Source of the DNA: Isoetes taiwanensis
Taxonomy: Eukaryota; Streptophyta; Lycopodiopsida; Isoetales; Isoetaceae
Assembly: GCA_021234155.1 (NCBI GenBank)
Contig: JAJEKV010000066.1
Coordinates: 3,165,457 to 3,229,456, forward strand
Direction of reading: 5' to 3'
Length of the DNA: 64,000 bases
Made by a program: the position numbers and the translations under genes. The first letter of the stretch is position 1. Every line of letters begins with the position of its first letter. This document shows positions 44,255-55,769 of the stretch, piece by piece. The notes beneath the pieces are model-generated. The model had not been told where the DNA came from. It did no database searches and saw only the letters and a list, made by a program, of their open reading frames with translations.

Positions 44255-45013
44255 TGGACATTCTCAAGCCAAATGTCCTTTACCATCACAAAGTTAAAAC
44301 ACTTGAACACCTTGCCTTCAAAAGTACAATTTGCTTTTAAATGACCATACCATTACATTTAAAACATGGCCCTATTTTTATCTTTTACTTTCGATTTCAA
44401 GTACTTCCACCCTTTTTAAACTTCCTAATCAGATAGTACTTTCGATGATTTCTCTTCATCATCAAAACCCCTTCGAGTTTGTTCAAACTCTATTTGAATC
44501 ATTTTTACAGCATGCTCTTTGCTAGTAGCCACATTCCTAATTAGTGTAGCTAAATGAGAATTATGAGAGACTGACTTGGCCAAGTACAGAATTTGATTTT
44601 GATCATTCACAATAGATCCTGCACCTTCTAAGTCTGCAATTATGGACTCAAATTTCTCCATAAACTCAGTTATATTGTCTTTTTCAAACAACTTAAGTCT
44701 TCTAAGTTGTTTTTCTAAAACATCTATCTGAGATGAACTCTTGATTTCAAAATGTTTAATCATATATTCCCACATCTCCTTTGGCTGTTTACCTCTCAAT
44801 TTTAATTTCAAAGCGCCCTACCTTGCTCATAATAATGGCTTGAGCCTCCATTATTTTAGTGGCATCAGTTTGAATTGCAGAGCTACCTCCACCAACAACA
44901 GATCCACCACCAGAGCTTTCACCACCTGAGCTTGCACTTGCACTCACAGTGGGACCACCTCCTGGATTAGCACCTGCAGTACCAGATCTTGCAGGAGATG
45001 CAGAAGTAGCCAT
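44255..45013 (-). pseudogene. gag: copia gag, frameshifted
   Basis: Starts MATSASPARSGTAGANPGGG at 45013 with a Gly/Ser-rich leader. The first part of the usual UBN2 gag domain is missing: the frame jumps at about 44,811 from SKVGRFEIKIER to KLRGKQPKEMWEYMIKHF. It then continues normally (LEKQLRRLKLFEKDNITEF, then SIVNDQNQILYLAKSVSHN) to 44,425. After a short gap a zinc-knuckle-like PCFKCNG, then HLKANC in another frame, is readable near 44,350, so the nucleocapsid part is also frameshifted. Confidence 0.82.
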
Positions 45014-45171
45014 GGCAAATGTACTGCCATCAATTAAGCCCCAAAGATTCTCAAACTTTAAAACAGATTCAATTCCTTCTTTCCAAATTTGAAAACCAGT
45101 GTCACCTTTAACACTTCAACAGTTGCTAGCAAATTGGCACCGAATCCGGGTTGACATCCCTAATCACCTTA

Positions 45172-45183
45172 GCTTTGATACCA
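45172..45183 (-). promoter_or_regulatory. copia primer-binding site (initiator-Met type)
   Basis: On the minus strand TGGTATCAAAGC, one base from the classic plant TGGTATCAGAGC. It sits about 160 bp upstream of the gag ATG, as expected. Confidence 0.85.
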
Positions 45184-45193
45184 TCAGAGAAAT

Positions 45194-46000
45194 TGTTCCG
45201 TAAATTGTCAAGATAACAATAACTTAATTCACCAAATTTGCTAGACAACTTTATAAACAAGGCTTGTAAAAGCTTAGGTTCATGGAGCCAAAATATGGTC
45301 ACTCATCCAATAACCTTTAACAAAACACAACTCCGCTTCACTTGCACATATATATCCACACACGCCTCTTCTTCTCTCAGGCCTATCATTCATATATATC
45401 TTTTTCTTATCAACTTGGATATCTCCACTTGTCAAAACGCGTGCATGCCCTACATATAGAAGGTTTTCCACCTTGCCTAAATATTAGGATGCCCCTAAGC
45501 GTCCTTATTTTCCAAATTGTCATTGACTTTGACCCATTTGACCATCAACCCAAAACCCTAAGTGGCGGGCGGGGGGGTATCACGAAGTTTTCTCGGCGAA
45601 AGCCTAGCAACGTCGTGGTAGTACCTGCCGCCACTTTACTTTTTTACATATTTTTTTTCATAATACCTTAGGTTGATCTATCGCCATCGCTTCTCATAGA
45701 TCACTGTTGACACTCTAATCTACTGCCACTGCTTCTCATAGATTAGAATATCACTTTTACAATTATTACATGACAACCACAACAATATCTCGTTTCAAGA
45801 CGTCGCATATGATCAAGAATGCTTTCTTCTTACGCAAGGTTGGTGTACAAAGAATGTCTGTCGAGTATAAGAATTCCCGTGCCTTTTCGATAGATGTTGT
45901 TGTGCAAAACAAATCAAATGTCACAGTGTCCGACTGTCAAATCTCACCTACGGACGACACCAATGTTACTAAGTTTGGGTCCGCAACATTTGCAACCAAT
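45194..46000 (-). repeat. Probable 5' LTR of the copia remnant, right edge not fixed
   Basis: It lies directly upstream of the primer site on the minus strand, so LTR sequence is expected. TATA-like ATATATAT words occur at 45,348-45,356 and 45,393. No second copy exists in the window, so the boundary is inferred from position only. Confidence 0.4.
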
Positions 46001-47700
46001 TCATCTAACTTGTGAATAATAAATGCTCTGCAAATCTCAGATGATTTAATAGAAGCAGCCTATTGTTGCACTTCTCCTCGCAAAATGATACTATGATCAG
46101 AAACAAATAGACATGTTCGCCCAATTCTTATGTATTTATCCACCCATTCTCTAAGAAATGTTCGAGTTTCCCATACCAACAAGTCTATGAAACTAGTTAG
46201 AAACAGTATTACCTGGCCTTTAGCTTTGTTGTGATGATTTGAAATAATGCCCAATGTGCACAATAAGGAGGTGATATATTTGACAAAATTTCTTCAGTGC
46301 ACACAACATTTTAGATCTATAAGTAAGTGGTCTTACTCTAAATTTAAAAAGGATTTTGGTGGCACGGAATCTCCATGCTTGAATAGAGTTGGCGCTCAAT
46401 TGCTCCTGTTCCTTGGTTCGATTTGGGGAAAATTGGGATAGGGATCTAATTTGCTGCTTTAAATTAGCACCCTCATTTTGGGCAATCGAGTTTGGCTAGG
46501 TGTCTCCTAACTAATGAATTAATTAGCTTAATTAACTTAATTAGGTAATTAACCTTTAATTAAACCCTTATTAATTAATCGTTTATGGTTAATTCCGTAG
46601 GTTACATACCCCCATGATGGCATGATTGTAGTACATCGATTTGTATCTAGAGAGCTGTCTTTCTGTTAGGTTGAAGTGATAGTTTCACAAGAACCACCAT
46701 AAGCAGTGCATTCTGGATCAGCAGAAAGGTTATCCGACATGGCAACTTTATGGCAGATAGGATCCATTGGATACTTTTAATGAAGGAAGGAGGCTGGATC
46801 GCAGGACAGTGATGCAGAGCTTGGGAGATTTGCAAAAGTGCGAAGGAATGTCAGATTCTTAGGGTTTAAATGGTGATATCATTCACCACATAATTCACCA
46901 CATGCAACACATGTCACGACATGATTCACCAGATGTACGACATGTCACCATATGATTCACCACATTAGTACACCTTGCAACAAAGATATCAGGCGTCACA
47001 TGGGATAACTAATACCTTCAAATTTACGAATCCATATCCCAAGTTGGCTTCTTCTATGAAGATAGTTGGTTTCTGACTCAGTCAAATAAACACATATGTT
47101 GTTTAAATCGTCGTTTCTCATACGACAATGGTATGTTTCGAAGATTGTTGCTAGAGATATTTTGTCTATCCAATTCTTATTTGTTTATGTAGTTCATTTT
47201 CTAAGAAATAAGTAGTTTGTTCTCCTTTCCTCTGAATTCATATATTGTATGAGTCTTAGAAAGCCATGCCCCTTGGATGTAAACCCGCAATTGTTAGAAT
47301 TCTAAATGAATTCAGTTCAATTACATGCATGCCATCTATATAATCTTAGATTGATTTATGTATATGTATGCAATAAATACAATATACATAATATTCATAG
47401 GCAAATATTAAATGGAATATTTATGTAAGAAGGCATCGCCGGGCCATTAAAAATGACAGGCATGATTAGATATGTAATAATTATAATAGGATATTAAATG
47501 CATCGCTTCGATTCCTCTGCTTCCTTTGTTTACTCGCTTTCTCTTAATTGCTCTCCCACCTAATCAATCCGGACAATCGTAAAAGCACGTAAGTTTGTTG
47601 ATGGCTTAATGTGGTTTCGGGTCGACGCCAAATTTGGCGGGTTGTTGGTAAGAAACGGTTGTATTTCTTTATGTTATTCTGTCTCCTTGTGATCACCGAC
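46000..47700. other. Intergenic, AT-rich, no gene
   Basis: 46,500-46,590 is packed with TTAATTAA/AATTAGC words. At 46,868-46,975 ATTCACCACAT-like units recur irregularly (about five times), a small degenerate tandem repeat. No coding region is supported. Confidence 0.5.
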
Positions 47701-47718
47701 GCTTTAAGCATGCCGTAG

Positions 47719-48496
47719 GAGCTGGAGGGAGTTGCGAGCACCGTATAAAGAAATCACCGCCGCTGGTTCGAATCGAAAAAATTATTCTGCCTTCACCTGT
47801 ATCGCTGGGCAAAAGAATCTTCTTGGCTGAAGGATGGGAGCTTTTTTGCGCTTAAAACAACATAATTGATGGCACCGCTCTTCCGTTGTTTCACATCAAA
47901 TAACGGCACAAACTTGACAAAGAAGAGCTCTTGATGAGACTTATCGTAAAACCTCTTGGTAATTGGGAACTTGGCTCCCTAGCGACAAATGGACCTCGCT
48001 AATACAAATAAAAAGTCGGGCGATATTAACAAGGGTTTTCCCATGCATGTGGATGTGGATGCCGAATGACGTTTTTGTTACTGACGATGATTTATCTGAT
48101 GAAGAAGAACCAGTATCAAAGAAAGCATTCCGTGTTCCTCTCACGAAAGCTAACTTCAACGAGGCCCGGTACTCGCCAGATATCTTTTGCTTTCAAGTAT
48201 TATAAATGTTTTGAATTACCACTCCTTTCTTTTTGCTTAGATACTAGAACAAGAAGATAGGTGGCTAAATCCTCCCAAAGGATCCACTGGGTAATTATCG
48301 GACCGATGATCGAAAGCGTGGTTAGCAAGCAAAAAAAAAGCAAGCATTGTCTCACCATGGTTGGAATGCTTTCAAAAATTGTTTGGCTTACGACTTGGTG
48401 ATATCTTAGAATTTAAATTGCATGGAGATGAACTTCAATGGAATATGAAAGTTCTGGAAGGTGCAGCTTTACATAGGCTAAAGCCTCGAAGTTAAT
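47719..48496 (+). pseudogene. B3 DNA-binding domain gene copy A, broken
   Basis: B3 domains are plant-specific DNA-binding folds of transcription factors. Exon 1 of this copy starts after GCCGTAG at 47719 (GAGCTGGAGGGAGTTGCG), the same boundary as in copy B at 55622. Blocks in changing frames: AAGSNRKNYSAFTCIAGQKN, EGWELFCA, NNIIDGTA, then the linker FVTDDDLSDEEEPVSKKAFR and VPLTKA. A TTGCTTAG acceptor leads to exon 48241 onward: ILEQEDRWLNPPKGSTG, then, after a frame change, HHGWNAFKN and LGDILEFKLHGDELQWNMKV, the typical GW..F...GD...F end of B3. It ends RLKPRS then stop at about 48,496. At least four stops or frameshifts are present. Confidence 0.72.
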
Positions 48497-48907
48497 TAGT
48501 GTTCCGAGGGCTTTTTATGTTTAGAGAGAAACAAACATTTTATTTTGTTTGAATGTTTTCCTTATGTGATCGATTCTTAGTTCCCCCGGATTGTTTTATG
48601 TTCTCCAATGTATGATCAGACTCCCGATAAATACATATTGAATGCCCTTTCCATGATTTGTAATATTGTAGTTGGATTGAATATAAGAACCTAAAAATGT
48701 TAGATGGACTATACCAAGCAGCATTGAATGTCAAGTTGTTTGTCATATGCTTATTCATAAATCCACGCTGGTCATAATTCATTCAATAATTGATAAAATG
48801 AAGCTTCCATTTATGGTTGAAGGGCTTTTCTTAAAAAAGTTTATAGTTTATCTCTTGGCCAATTAAATGTTACCGTGTTTAGGCTAATTATTGTTTTTCT
48901 ATCTACA

Positions 48908-49087
48908 GGTAATCAGAGTTCTTTCTACTTATTCTATTTCCGATTTCGATCATGCATTTATCGAGCATGATAAGAAGGAGCATTCTGAAGTTTGCCTCCA
49001 ATGGAAAAGGAAGTTCTTTGAGGAAGTACTAGCTAGGCCAAATAATCTGACTTACTTGCAAACTAGAGCCATCTTTAAGATATTCAG
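48908..49087 (+). other. Exon-like segment downstream of B3 copy A
   Basis: Bounded by TTTCTATCTACAG and CAG|GTGGTT. The open segment reads VIRVLSTYSISDFDHAFIEH, then VCLQWKRKFFEEVLARPNNL. No family recognised. It may be a further exon of the B3 gene or of an unrelated lost gene. A charged, coiled-coil-like frame at 50284-50533 (YPYIVEEIVRALERSTVDLK; EEVDNLHENMQ / EKVDTSHENAQ repeat) could be another. Confidence 0.3.
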
Positions 49088-50539
49088 GTGGTTCTATTTT
49101 CTAGCATATTATTGTGCTAAATGCACGGAGGCTGACCAGGTGTGGGCATGAACATGGTAGTTTTACCTTTAAAAGAATACATGGTTAATATTCTAAGCTC
49201 AATTTCCCTACCTTAAAGTGTGAGAGGGTATCACTTTTATAAACATGTTTTATGGTGAAAGTTAAATAATATCTATGTATGTTTTTTGGAAAATTTTGCT
49301 CCATAGTTGTTACTGCTTCGATCAATAAAATAATTTGAGTTCAATGTGTTGAATTCCTTTGCTTTATTCTGTCCTATATTTCATTATTGCAAGTTCAATT
49401 CCAAATACAATGGTCAATATCATATACCAAGTAATGTTAAGGTTTGCAGTTTATGAAGTTAGCATTTCAATTGTTATTACATGACTTCTAATTTGCACTC
49501 ACTAAAGATAATCTATGATAGATCTTCCATATCTTTTAAAGAATATTGTGTTTGCATAAAATATGCTTCGAACGCAGTATAATTGAGTCCCAAATAGCAA
49601 GTTCAATGCAAATATATGAACATATATGAAAATATCCCGAAGAATAAATAGCTCTCCAAACAATGGTAGTCAGGAATACTATGGACATGACACAAGTATC
49701 GCCGCTGTCGCTCGTGTTGCTCCATTTGTGAAATGATTGCCGTCGCACCATTTGCCTTTAAATGGCGCGACTTAAGCCAGCATTTACCTATAAACCGCCC
49801 ATTTTTGCGTTTGCGGTGACCGTGAAAGTGGGCCGATGTTGCTTCACATGGTGCGTACTGCTCCACAATACAATAAGATTTATTCAAATTGAACCAAAAA
49901 AATGGGGAGGAGTACATATAGTCATAAAGGGGGTAGGAAGCTGAATACAACAAGGCGTGGAGGCAATTGTTTAGTTCAATACTTACTTCACAGAAACCTT
50001 TGGAAGATGACGACCAAATGTTTCGAAAGTAAGTCTTCAATTATGGGGTATCAAGTGAGTTAGCTTGGCATAAACTTCCAAAGCCACATTCGCCAAATAC
50101 TAAACGTTTATGTTACAATGAGGACTTATACACTAATTAACAACTTCAATGTCTGACAAAAACAATATGTTAAACGGCCAATACATTTAGGACAAGGAAA
50201 CCCAATTGTTGCAGAACATGATTACTTCTGACGACAATAACACATCGATCAACATACATAACAATAGACCAAATGGAAATGCTAAATAGGTATCCATATA
50301 TAGTGGAGGAAATAGTGAGGGCTCTAGAAAGGAGCACTGTGGATTTGAAGGAAGAGGAAGCAAATGTACAACATGATCAGGTGACTCAGGATGGTTCAAA
50401 TTTGGAGGAAGTGGACAATTTACACGAGAATATGCAATTACTGGGAATTCGACTGCCTCGAGTGCTTCAGGTTGTTTTATATGTTGAGAAAGTAGACACT
50501 TCGCATGAGAATGCCCAAGTGGTGCAGGAATAGGTTATG

Positions 50540-52800
50540 ATGGACAAAAGGATCATTGACTGAGTAACAAAGGTCATGGACAAGAAAGAGAGGCAAGATG
50601 AGGAAGAAAAAATTCGAATAACATAATTAATTTCTTAATTATTATAAATTCTTCAAGACTTCTTTGTAGTTAGTTCTTGAATTGGACTTCAACTTCGTTT
50701 TCCTATTAAATAGCATCCTTTCAAATAATAGGTCACACACGAATTTGAAGAGCTAAGATGGTATAAGATGAATTAAAACCCGACATCTTGCGTTGTATAC
50801 TTTCACATTCCATAATGCCTTAGGATTGCTTTAAAAGATTTAGAAGACACGTTTGAGATTGTCTATCCACAATGCAAGAGCAGAATATTTCTTGAGGGCA
50901 CAAAATATATAGACGGATTTATGTCTCCGTTTTACCTCTTAGATGTCCCAAATGGATGTAATTAAGATGTGCTTGAATTTCTCATCTATTAAACCTACAT
51001 TTCACATCGGAGGCTTAAGAACAAATCTAGTTATTAGGGTCAGAGGATATTTGATTTAGAGCCAAGATGCAATAAAACTAATTATGAAAAGGTTTCATCA
51101 GATTTCTTATATAACATCTAAGGAATTTTTCGCGTCTCACGCGACGTAATCGTAAGGGAATATTAGGGAATTTACATTAGAGAATTTCTCGATCTTCACG
51201 AGATGTCTATTTGACCGAAGCCGACGACGAGAACGCATCATAAGGCAAGAAGCTCCTCGACATGGATTTCCTGGTCCATTAGGTTCATATGAAAAATGTA
51301 GGATGTCGTTTTTAGTGTTTTACTCATGCGCCGACTCCCAGGAAGAGAAGCTATATGACGACCTTTGATTATCCCAAGATATCCATTCCTGCCTTTTGGT
51401 CTCAAAACAGTGCGTTCTATCACTCTCGGAGAAAATTTCTGGGAATTTAAAAAAACAGTGAAGATATCTAGGCCAAATTATTAAAACAAAATAAATTTTG
51501 AGAAGAACGATAGTAGAAAAACATTGTCTCGTAAGTTCGTGCGAGTATTTCATGTGTTTCTTATGCTTTCTAACAGTGATATATGCTCAGATTCAATTAT
51601 AGAATAGAATAGAATAGTTTTTTTATCGTCCACTGAGACCAATCGGCCTATTATGAAACTATCATAATAATGTAGTGGTAAATTAAATAATGACCCATAG
51701 GCATATGTGAATGCAGGATATGCCCATAGTAGCAATCTTGCTATCATTTCTTTGTATGCCAATCAGAATTAGGTTGAAATAGTCAATCATACGTGTGCAA
51801 CTACCCGTGGTTCCTTCCCATTCAATCCATAATCTTCCCCACATCTATGGTCATAATCTTTTAGGGTAAGGTTTTCAAGACAAACTTGGGAAGAGAGCAA
51901 CATCAACATGAATTGCATGCCTAGTTAAATGTTATAATTGCCTATTTCTCATAATAGTCTTGCACGATGTAGTTATCCGATGTTAATCATGTTATTGAGT
52001 TGTCCAAACTTAACACAATTACCTGAAGGTTCAAAACCTAAACAATGTGATGAGGATTCAATGCCAAATTGCTCAAGTAAGACTAACTAAGTTTCATGAG
52101 GCCAAGTTGTGGCAAGTTTTGGCCATACAGAGATTGCACAAAATAAAAGATGCAATGTAAGTTCTTCGAATAGTTGTGCTTCTTTATGATTTAATATTTG
52201 AACTCAAATATGTTAGTGGAATAAGGATAAATAACATTACATCCTAGATCTATTGAATGCAACCTTGCCCAATTAATCTTACAATGACATATGCGAAGAT
52301 TCTTAAGTAGGATATCCTAGACGTTACAGGGAATGAACTAGAGAACTGATCGGGCAGGGCAAAATAGCCCCGTAACTTCTGGAAAGGGGTTACTCTCCTA
52401 TCGTATATGATGAAAGAGCGGCATCTACAAGGGGGTAGCGACTGTTTATTAAAAACACAAGACTTTGCTAAGTGAGATGAGCATAAGAAAATATCATTGA
52501 TATTGCACCTTGGCATATAGAGTCCATATGCATGCAACATTAAGCTTCTAATGTTACAACCAATAATGGCAATATTTTGCTTCTTCAAACACTTTGTTAC
52601 CATTGACAAATTGTACACCACTAATATTTTGAGACTAATATAAAAACTGAATATGCCTTTACATGCTGACATATACAATTAAATTCATAAATTAAGAATT
52701 GCGTGCTGAAATTAAAAGGAAGATCGGATACAATTACGGTATCCATTCTGCTTCAAATCATCACTTAAATTCCAGCTAAAGTAGCTTTTCGCATTTATGA
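50540..52800. other. Intergenic, no gene; contains a LINE tail copy
   Basis: AT-rich. At 51,597-51,650 (minus strand) GGCCGATTGGTCTCAGTGGA is followed by a T/A-rich stretch and three TATTC units, the truncated 3' end of the pentamer-tailed LINE family. No other feature is supported. Confidence 0.5.
51597..51650 (-). mobile_element. Short truncated copy of the (TATTC)n-tailed LINE
   Basis: Only about 30 bp of the LINE 3' end (GGTCTCAGTGGACGATAAAAAA) plus CTATTCTATTCTATTC remain. It matches the ends at 30,955-30,985 and 34,180-34,210. Confidence 0.65.
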
Positions 52801-52827
52801 TAGACAGCTTATAGAATTTTCTGATGC

Positions 52828-52835
52828 TATAAATA
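52828..52835 (+). promoter_or_regulatory. TATA box of the unknown secreted-protein gene
   Basis: TATAAATA, ideally placed upstream of the ATGs at 52844 and 52856, which begin a signal-peptide-like frame. The first ATG is only about 16 bases away, so the second is the more likely start. Confidence 0.5.
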
Positions 52836-52855
52836 CCAATGGGATGCATCATTAC

Positions 52856-53884
52856 ATGCATGCACGTCTGATCTGTGTTCGACTTCTTCCTTTACTGTTC
52901 TTGCTCAATTGCTCCAAGGTTATTTGCAAAGAAAATTCTGAAATTAAACAATAGAAGTGAACTCGTTTATGGATTAGAGAATTAGGAAACATGCACTTTT
53001 AACATCTGCAAGCTATTCCATGCTTTTTTGCAGATAACTTTGAACAGTGTCGGATCAGGGATGGGCATTCCACTCTCAGCTGGTGTAGTGGCCAGAACAA
53101 CTAATACTAACAAGTTCTTATGCATTGCAGTATGAGATCATCCTGATGAAGAAGTAAAACACATAAAATGTGGATGGATTGAAGGAAAGGCAGGAGTAAT
53201 TTTCCGTGCACTAGCAATTGAACGATATTTCCCAGATTTTATGTTCAGTTTGCTAGAAGACGTGCACACAGACCAGCCTGGGAGTACAATTCACTCAATG
53301 CTTCACCGATATCTTCCCTATGGATCCTTTGGCCCAGCTGCATTGTTCAACCCAATTGCAGGGTGGACACATGGAAGAATTAAAGTACTATTGTTCAAGC
53401 CACGAAATCAAATTGAAGTAAGCATCAGAATCTCATTATGCTGTCTACAAATTGTATGTAAACTGATATTGGATGATTGTGCAGTACCTAGGACAAGGAA
53501 GGACGCCAGCACAAGCAACAGCTGTCCCATCAACATCAATTTTTGTATTGCAACGAAATAATGAATCTGAGGTAGTAGCTGCAGCCAATGGATCATCTTA
53601 AATGATGGTTCTGTCAATGAGAGCTAAAACTTACTGTTATGAGACCACAGGCAATTGTAAGTGTACTTATGATAAGTTATAGTATTTAAAGGTTATATAG
53701 GATCGTCTCTAGCTAGTTTCTTAACAACAGACATGTGCTCCTCTTTTGTGGGAAATGTTCATCTTTTGTATTTTGAAAAAATACTATAAATAGATTGATC
53801 TTTTTTGCAGTCAACAATGACTGTTTAAGCATAGAAGAAAGCAACAGGCAGCCATTTCTTAACGCTCCTGCAACAATGTTATAG
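52856..53884 (+). pseudogene. Unrecognised multi-exon gene, probably secreted, with in-frame stops
   Basis: The first frame starts MHARLICVRLLPLLFLLNCS, a good signal peptide. After a TTTTTTGCAG acceptor (exon from 53034) it reads NSVGSGMGIPLSAGVVART. TGA at 53133 is avoided only if a second acceptor is used, and a TACTAAC branch-like word sits just before it. The main exon (to 53417, then GTAAGC) has DHPDEEVKHIKCGWIEGKAG and PYGSFGPAALFNPIAGWTHG. The next exon 53485-53656 reads YLGQGRTPAQATAVPSTSIF, contains TAA at 53599-53601, continues MRAKTYCYETTGN and ends at GTAAGT. The last exon 53811-53884 (FNNDCLSIEESNRQPF, stop TAG) joins in phase. I do not recognise the family. The exact phase across two introns shows it was a real gene, and the TAA shows it is probably dead. 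Confidence 0.55.
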
Positions 53885-54905
53885 GCATCCTTCTTTCACG
53901 GATGCACTATTCACTACTTGAGTCTCATCAAGAACTATATACTGCCATATTCTTACCTTCAAGAAAAAAGAGTATTCCAAAATTATAGCTGTACACTTTA
54001 ACATCTACAACCTTAAAGCAATAAATACAGAGGCGAGCAGCATGCAAATGTCAGCGACAACAACACCATTTCACTTGTGGACTACACAAAGGTAGATGAA
54101 CAATGAATTGTTCCTTAACTACTTCATAAAAAAAAAAAGCAGCACCAAAGAAAGTCACATACAATACATATGGCATCTGGAAAATAGATGCCATTCTACC
54201 ACATCTTCGCTAAAACCAATGTTAAAATCCAGAACACATCATTCCTAAGAATGAATCACAAGGGGGTGATATGATTTCTCACATTCAAACGAAAGAAAGA
54301 GGATCTGTAGATGGCACTTCTCACAAGAAAATAGAATAAAAGCGATGGGGTAAAAGTCTTTCTGACAATGATGTAACAGAGATAGGAATTCATGATAGAA
54401 ATGACCCTAGCAACCACAATATGCCTGTAGAATTTGCCTTGCTTTACATGAAATACAATATGCTTGTGAAGGTTGTGTTCCTTTCTTCTTCTTCTATATT
54501 TGAATACCTATATAACAAACTGCACTTTGGCAAAAACCAAATTGGGAAGACTTTTGAAGCACACCATACAAACTTCATGGAAGACAAACCGCATGAGACT
54601 ACTTTCTCGCTTCCTACCACAAAGAGTAAAATTCGACCTTAGATTGCTTATGCTATTTTATGTGCTGTAAATTTTGACCACCAACAGTTGAATAATTTTA
54701 TTGATTTGCAAAATAAATTGCATCAAAAATTATGCAGGTATACAGAAAATTACTCTTCTTGAAAAAGATAAGTAATAAAATATATTACTTCCTGTGATTA
54801 CAAAGTATGAACAGTTAGTATATAGTCATGCTAATAGTTGTAAGTGGAAAATTCACAGAGACAACAAAATATCTGTTATATAAAATTACATATTCAGAAC
54901 TTCTT

Positions 54906-55761
54906 CTAGTCATGCTGTGCTCCACCACGATAGATGTTCATTGTCCATTCAAGCTCGCCTACGACTTGGAATTCCAATATATCACCAACTTTAAGTGAAT
55001 AGTGGCTGACTAGCAGGTCCCAATTATGACTCAAACAATATCGACTGGTTTTTGCTTTCAAATTAGTGTCAATACCATCTGGTCCATGAACAAGGATTGC
55101 AGAACCCCTTGGAGGCATTCGCCAACGATCTTCCTCCTTCAATTTCTGACACAGAAAATAGAAAGCTAAGAATTTCTGGAAGGAAAACTAATGAAAGGGG
55201 AAATTTTTACTCACCAATCCTGGTGAATAAATACGTTTGAGCAGTGGAACTTTAAAAGGTTTCTTAATGTCTGGTTCATCATCTGATACATTAACAGAGT
55301 CTTCTGGTTCTTTTGGTACATGTCTTTGTCGAGCATTAACAACTTCCTACCGTGCTTTTCCATCCTCTACCTGCCAAATGCCAAGGGCTTTGGTCCGATT
55401 GCTGCCATCGCACTTTTTTGCAAATATCCTGTTGCTATCCTACGATATCACACAAAAAATAACATCACCATCTACGAAAAGATTATCAGTCAAGAAAGCT
55501 TCCCATCCTTGGCCAAAAAACAATTTTGGCCCTGCAGATGCCACAAAAACCTGATGTTCTTTCCCATTTGGTCCTACAACTATCACATAACAATCTGGGC
55601 GCAAAGGAACATGATGGAGCTCCTGGAAATAAGAAAAATGAGAAGTACATAGCAGAGAGATAAAAAAAATCTACTAAAGCAACCTACAAGTAAAAAATGA
55701 CTGGGCTTACAAGCAAATGTTCATAATCGACATGTATTAGAAAACTTCTTGCCGTCGCCAT
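54906..55761 (-). pseudogene. B3 DNA-binding domain gene copy B (two B3 domains), two in-frame stops
   Basis: Three exons with canonical sites. Exon 1 55761-55711 (MATARSFLIHVDYEHLL, donor GTAAGC). Exon 2 55622-55215 after TTATTTCCAG: ELHHVPLRPDCYVIVVGPNG, then GQGWEAFLTDNLFVDGDVIF, the end of the first B3 domain; then a linker, SDDEPDIKKPFKVPL; donor GTGAGT. Exon 3 55145-54906 after TCTGTGTCAG: KLKEEDRWRMPPRGSAILVH and LKVGDILEFQVVGELEWTMN, the second B3 domain; stop TAG. All junctions are in phase. Two stops, TAG at 55442-55440 and TAG at 55349-55347, interrupt exon 2. No frameshift was found, so the damage is recent or these may be sequencing or RNA-editing issues. Double B3 proteins of the REM type bind DNA in the nucleus. 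Confidence 0.75.
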
Positions 55762-55769
55762 CAGTCTAC

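Larger units (their letters stand above)
41310..45200 (-). mobile_element. Ty1/copia retrotransposon remnant
   Basis: Minus-strand order gag, protease tail, integrase, reverse transcriptase defines Ty1/copia. The Met-tRNA primer site is at 45172-45183. RT ends by frameshift at 41,506, but the sequence continues as SLIGCLAYVANCTRPDISFA down to about 41,440 and then fades. RNase H is only faintly present (CDMLCIAH) and no 3' LTR or target duplication is visible. The right end is thus a partial element with an assumed 5' LTR to the right of the primer site. Confidence 0.88.

Noticed and set aside
45770-46015. 81-codon plus-strand frame (MTTTTISRFKTSHMIK)
   Set aside because: Falls in the likely copia LTR, has no recognised motif and no codon bias that I can see.
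46500-46590. TTAATTAA-rich cluster as a replication origin or matrix-attachment site
   Set aside because: Only base composition supports it; no defined motif spacing.
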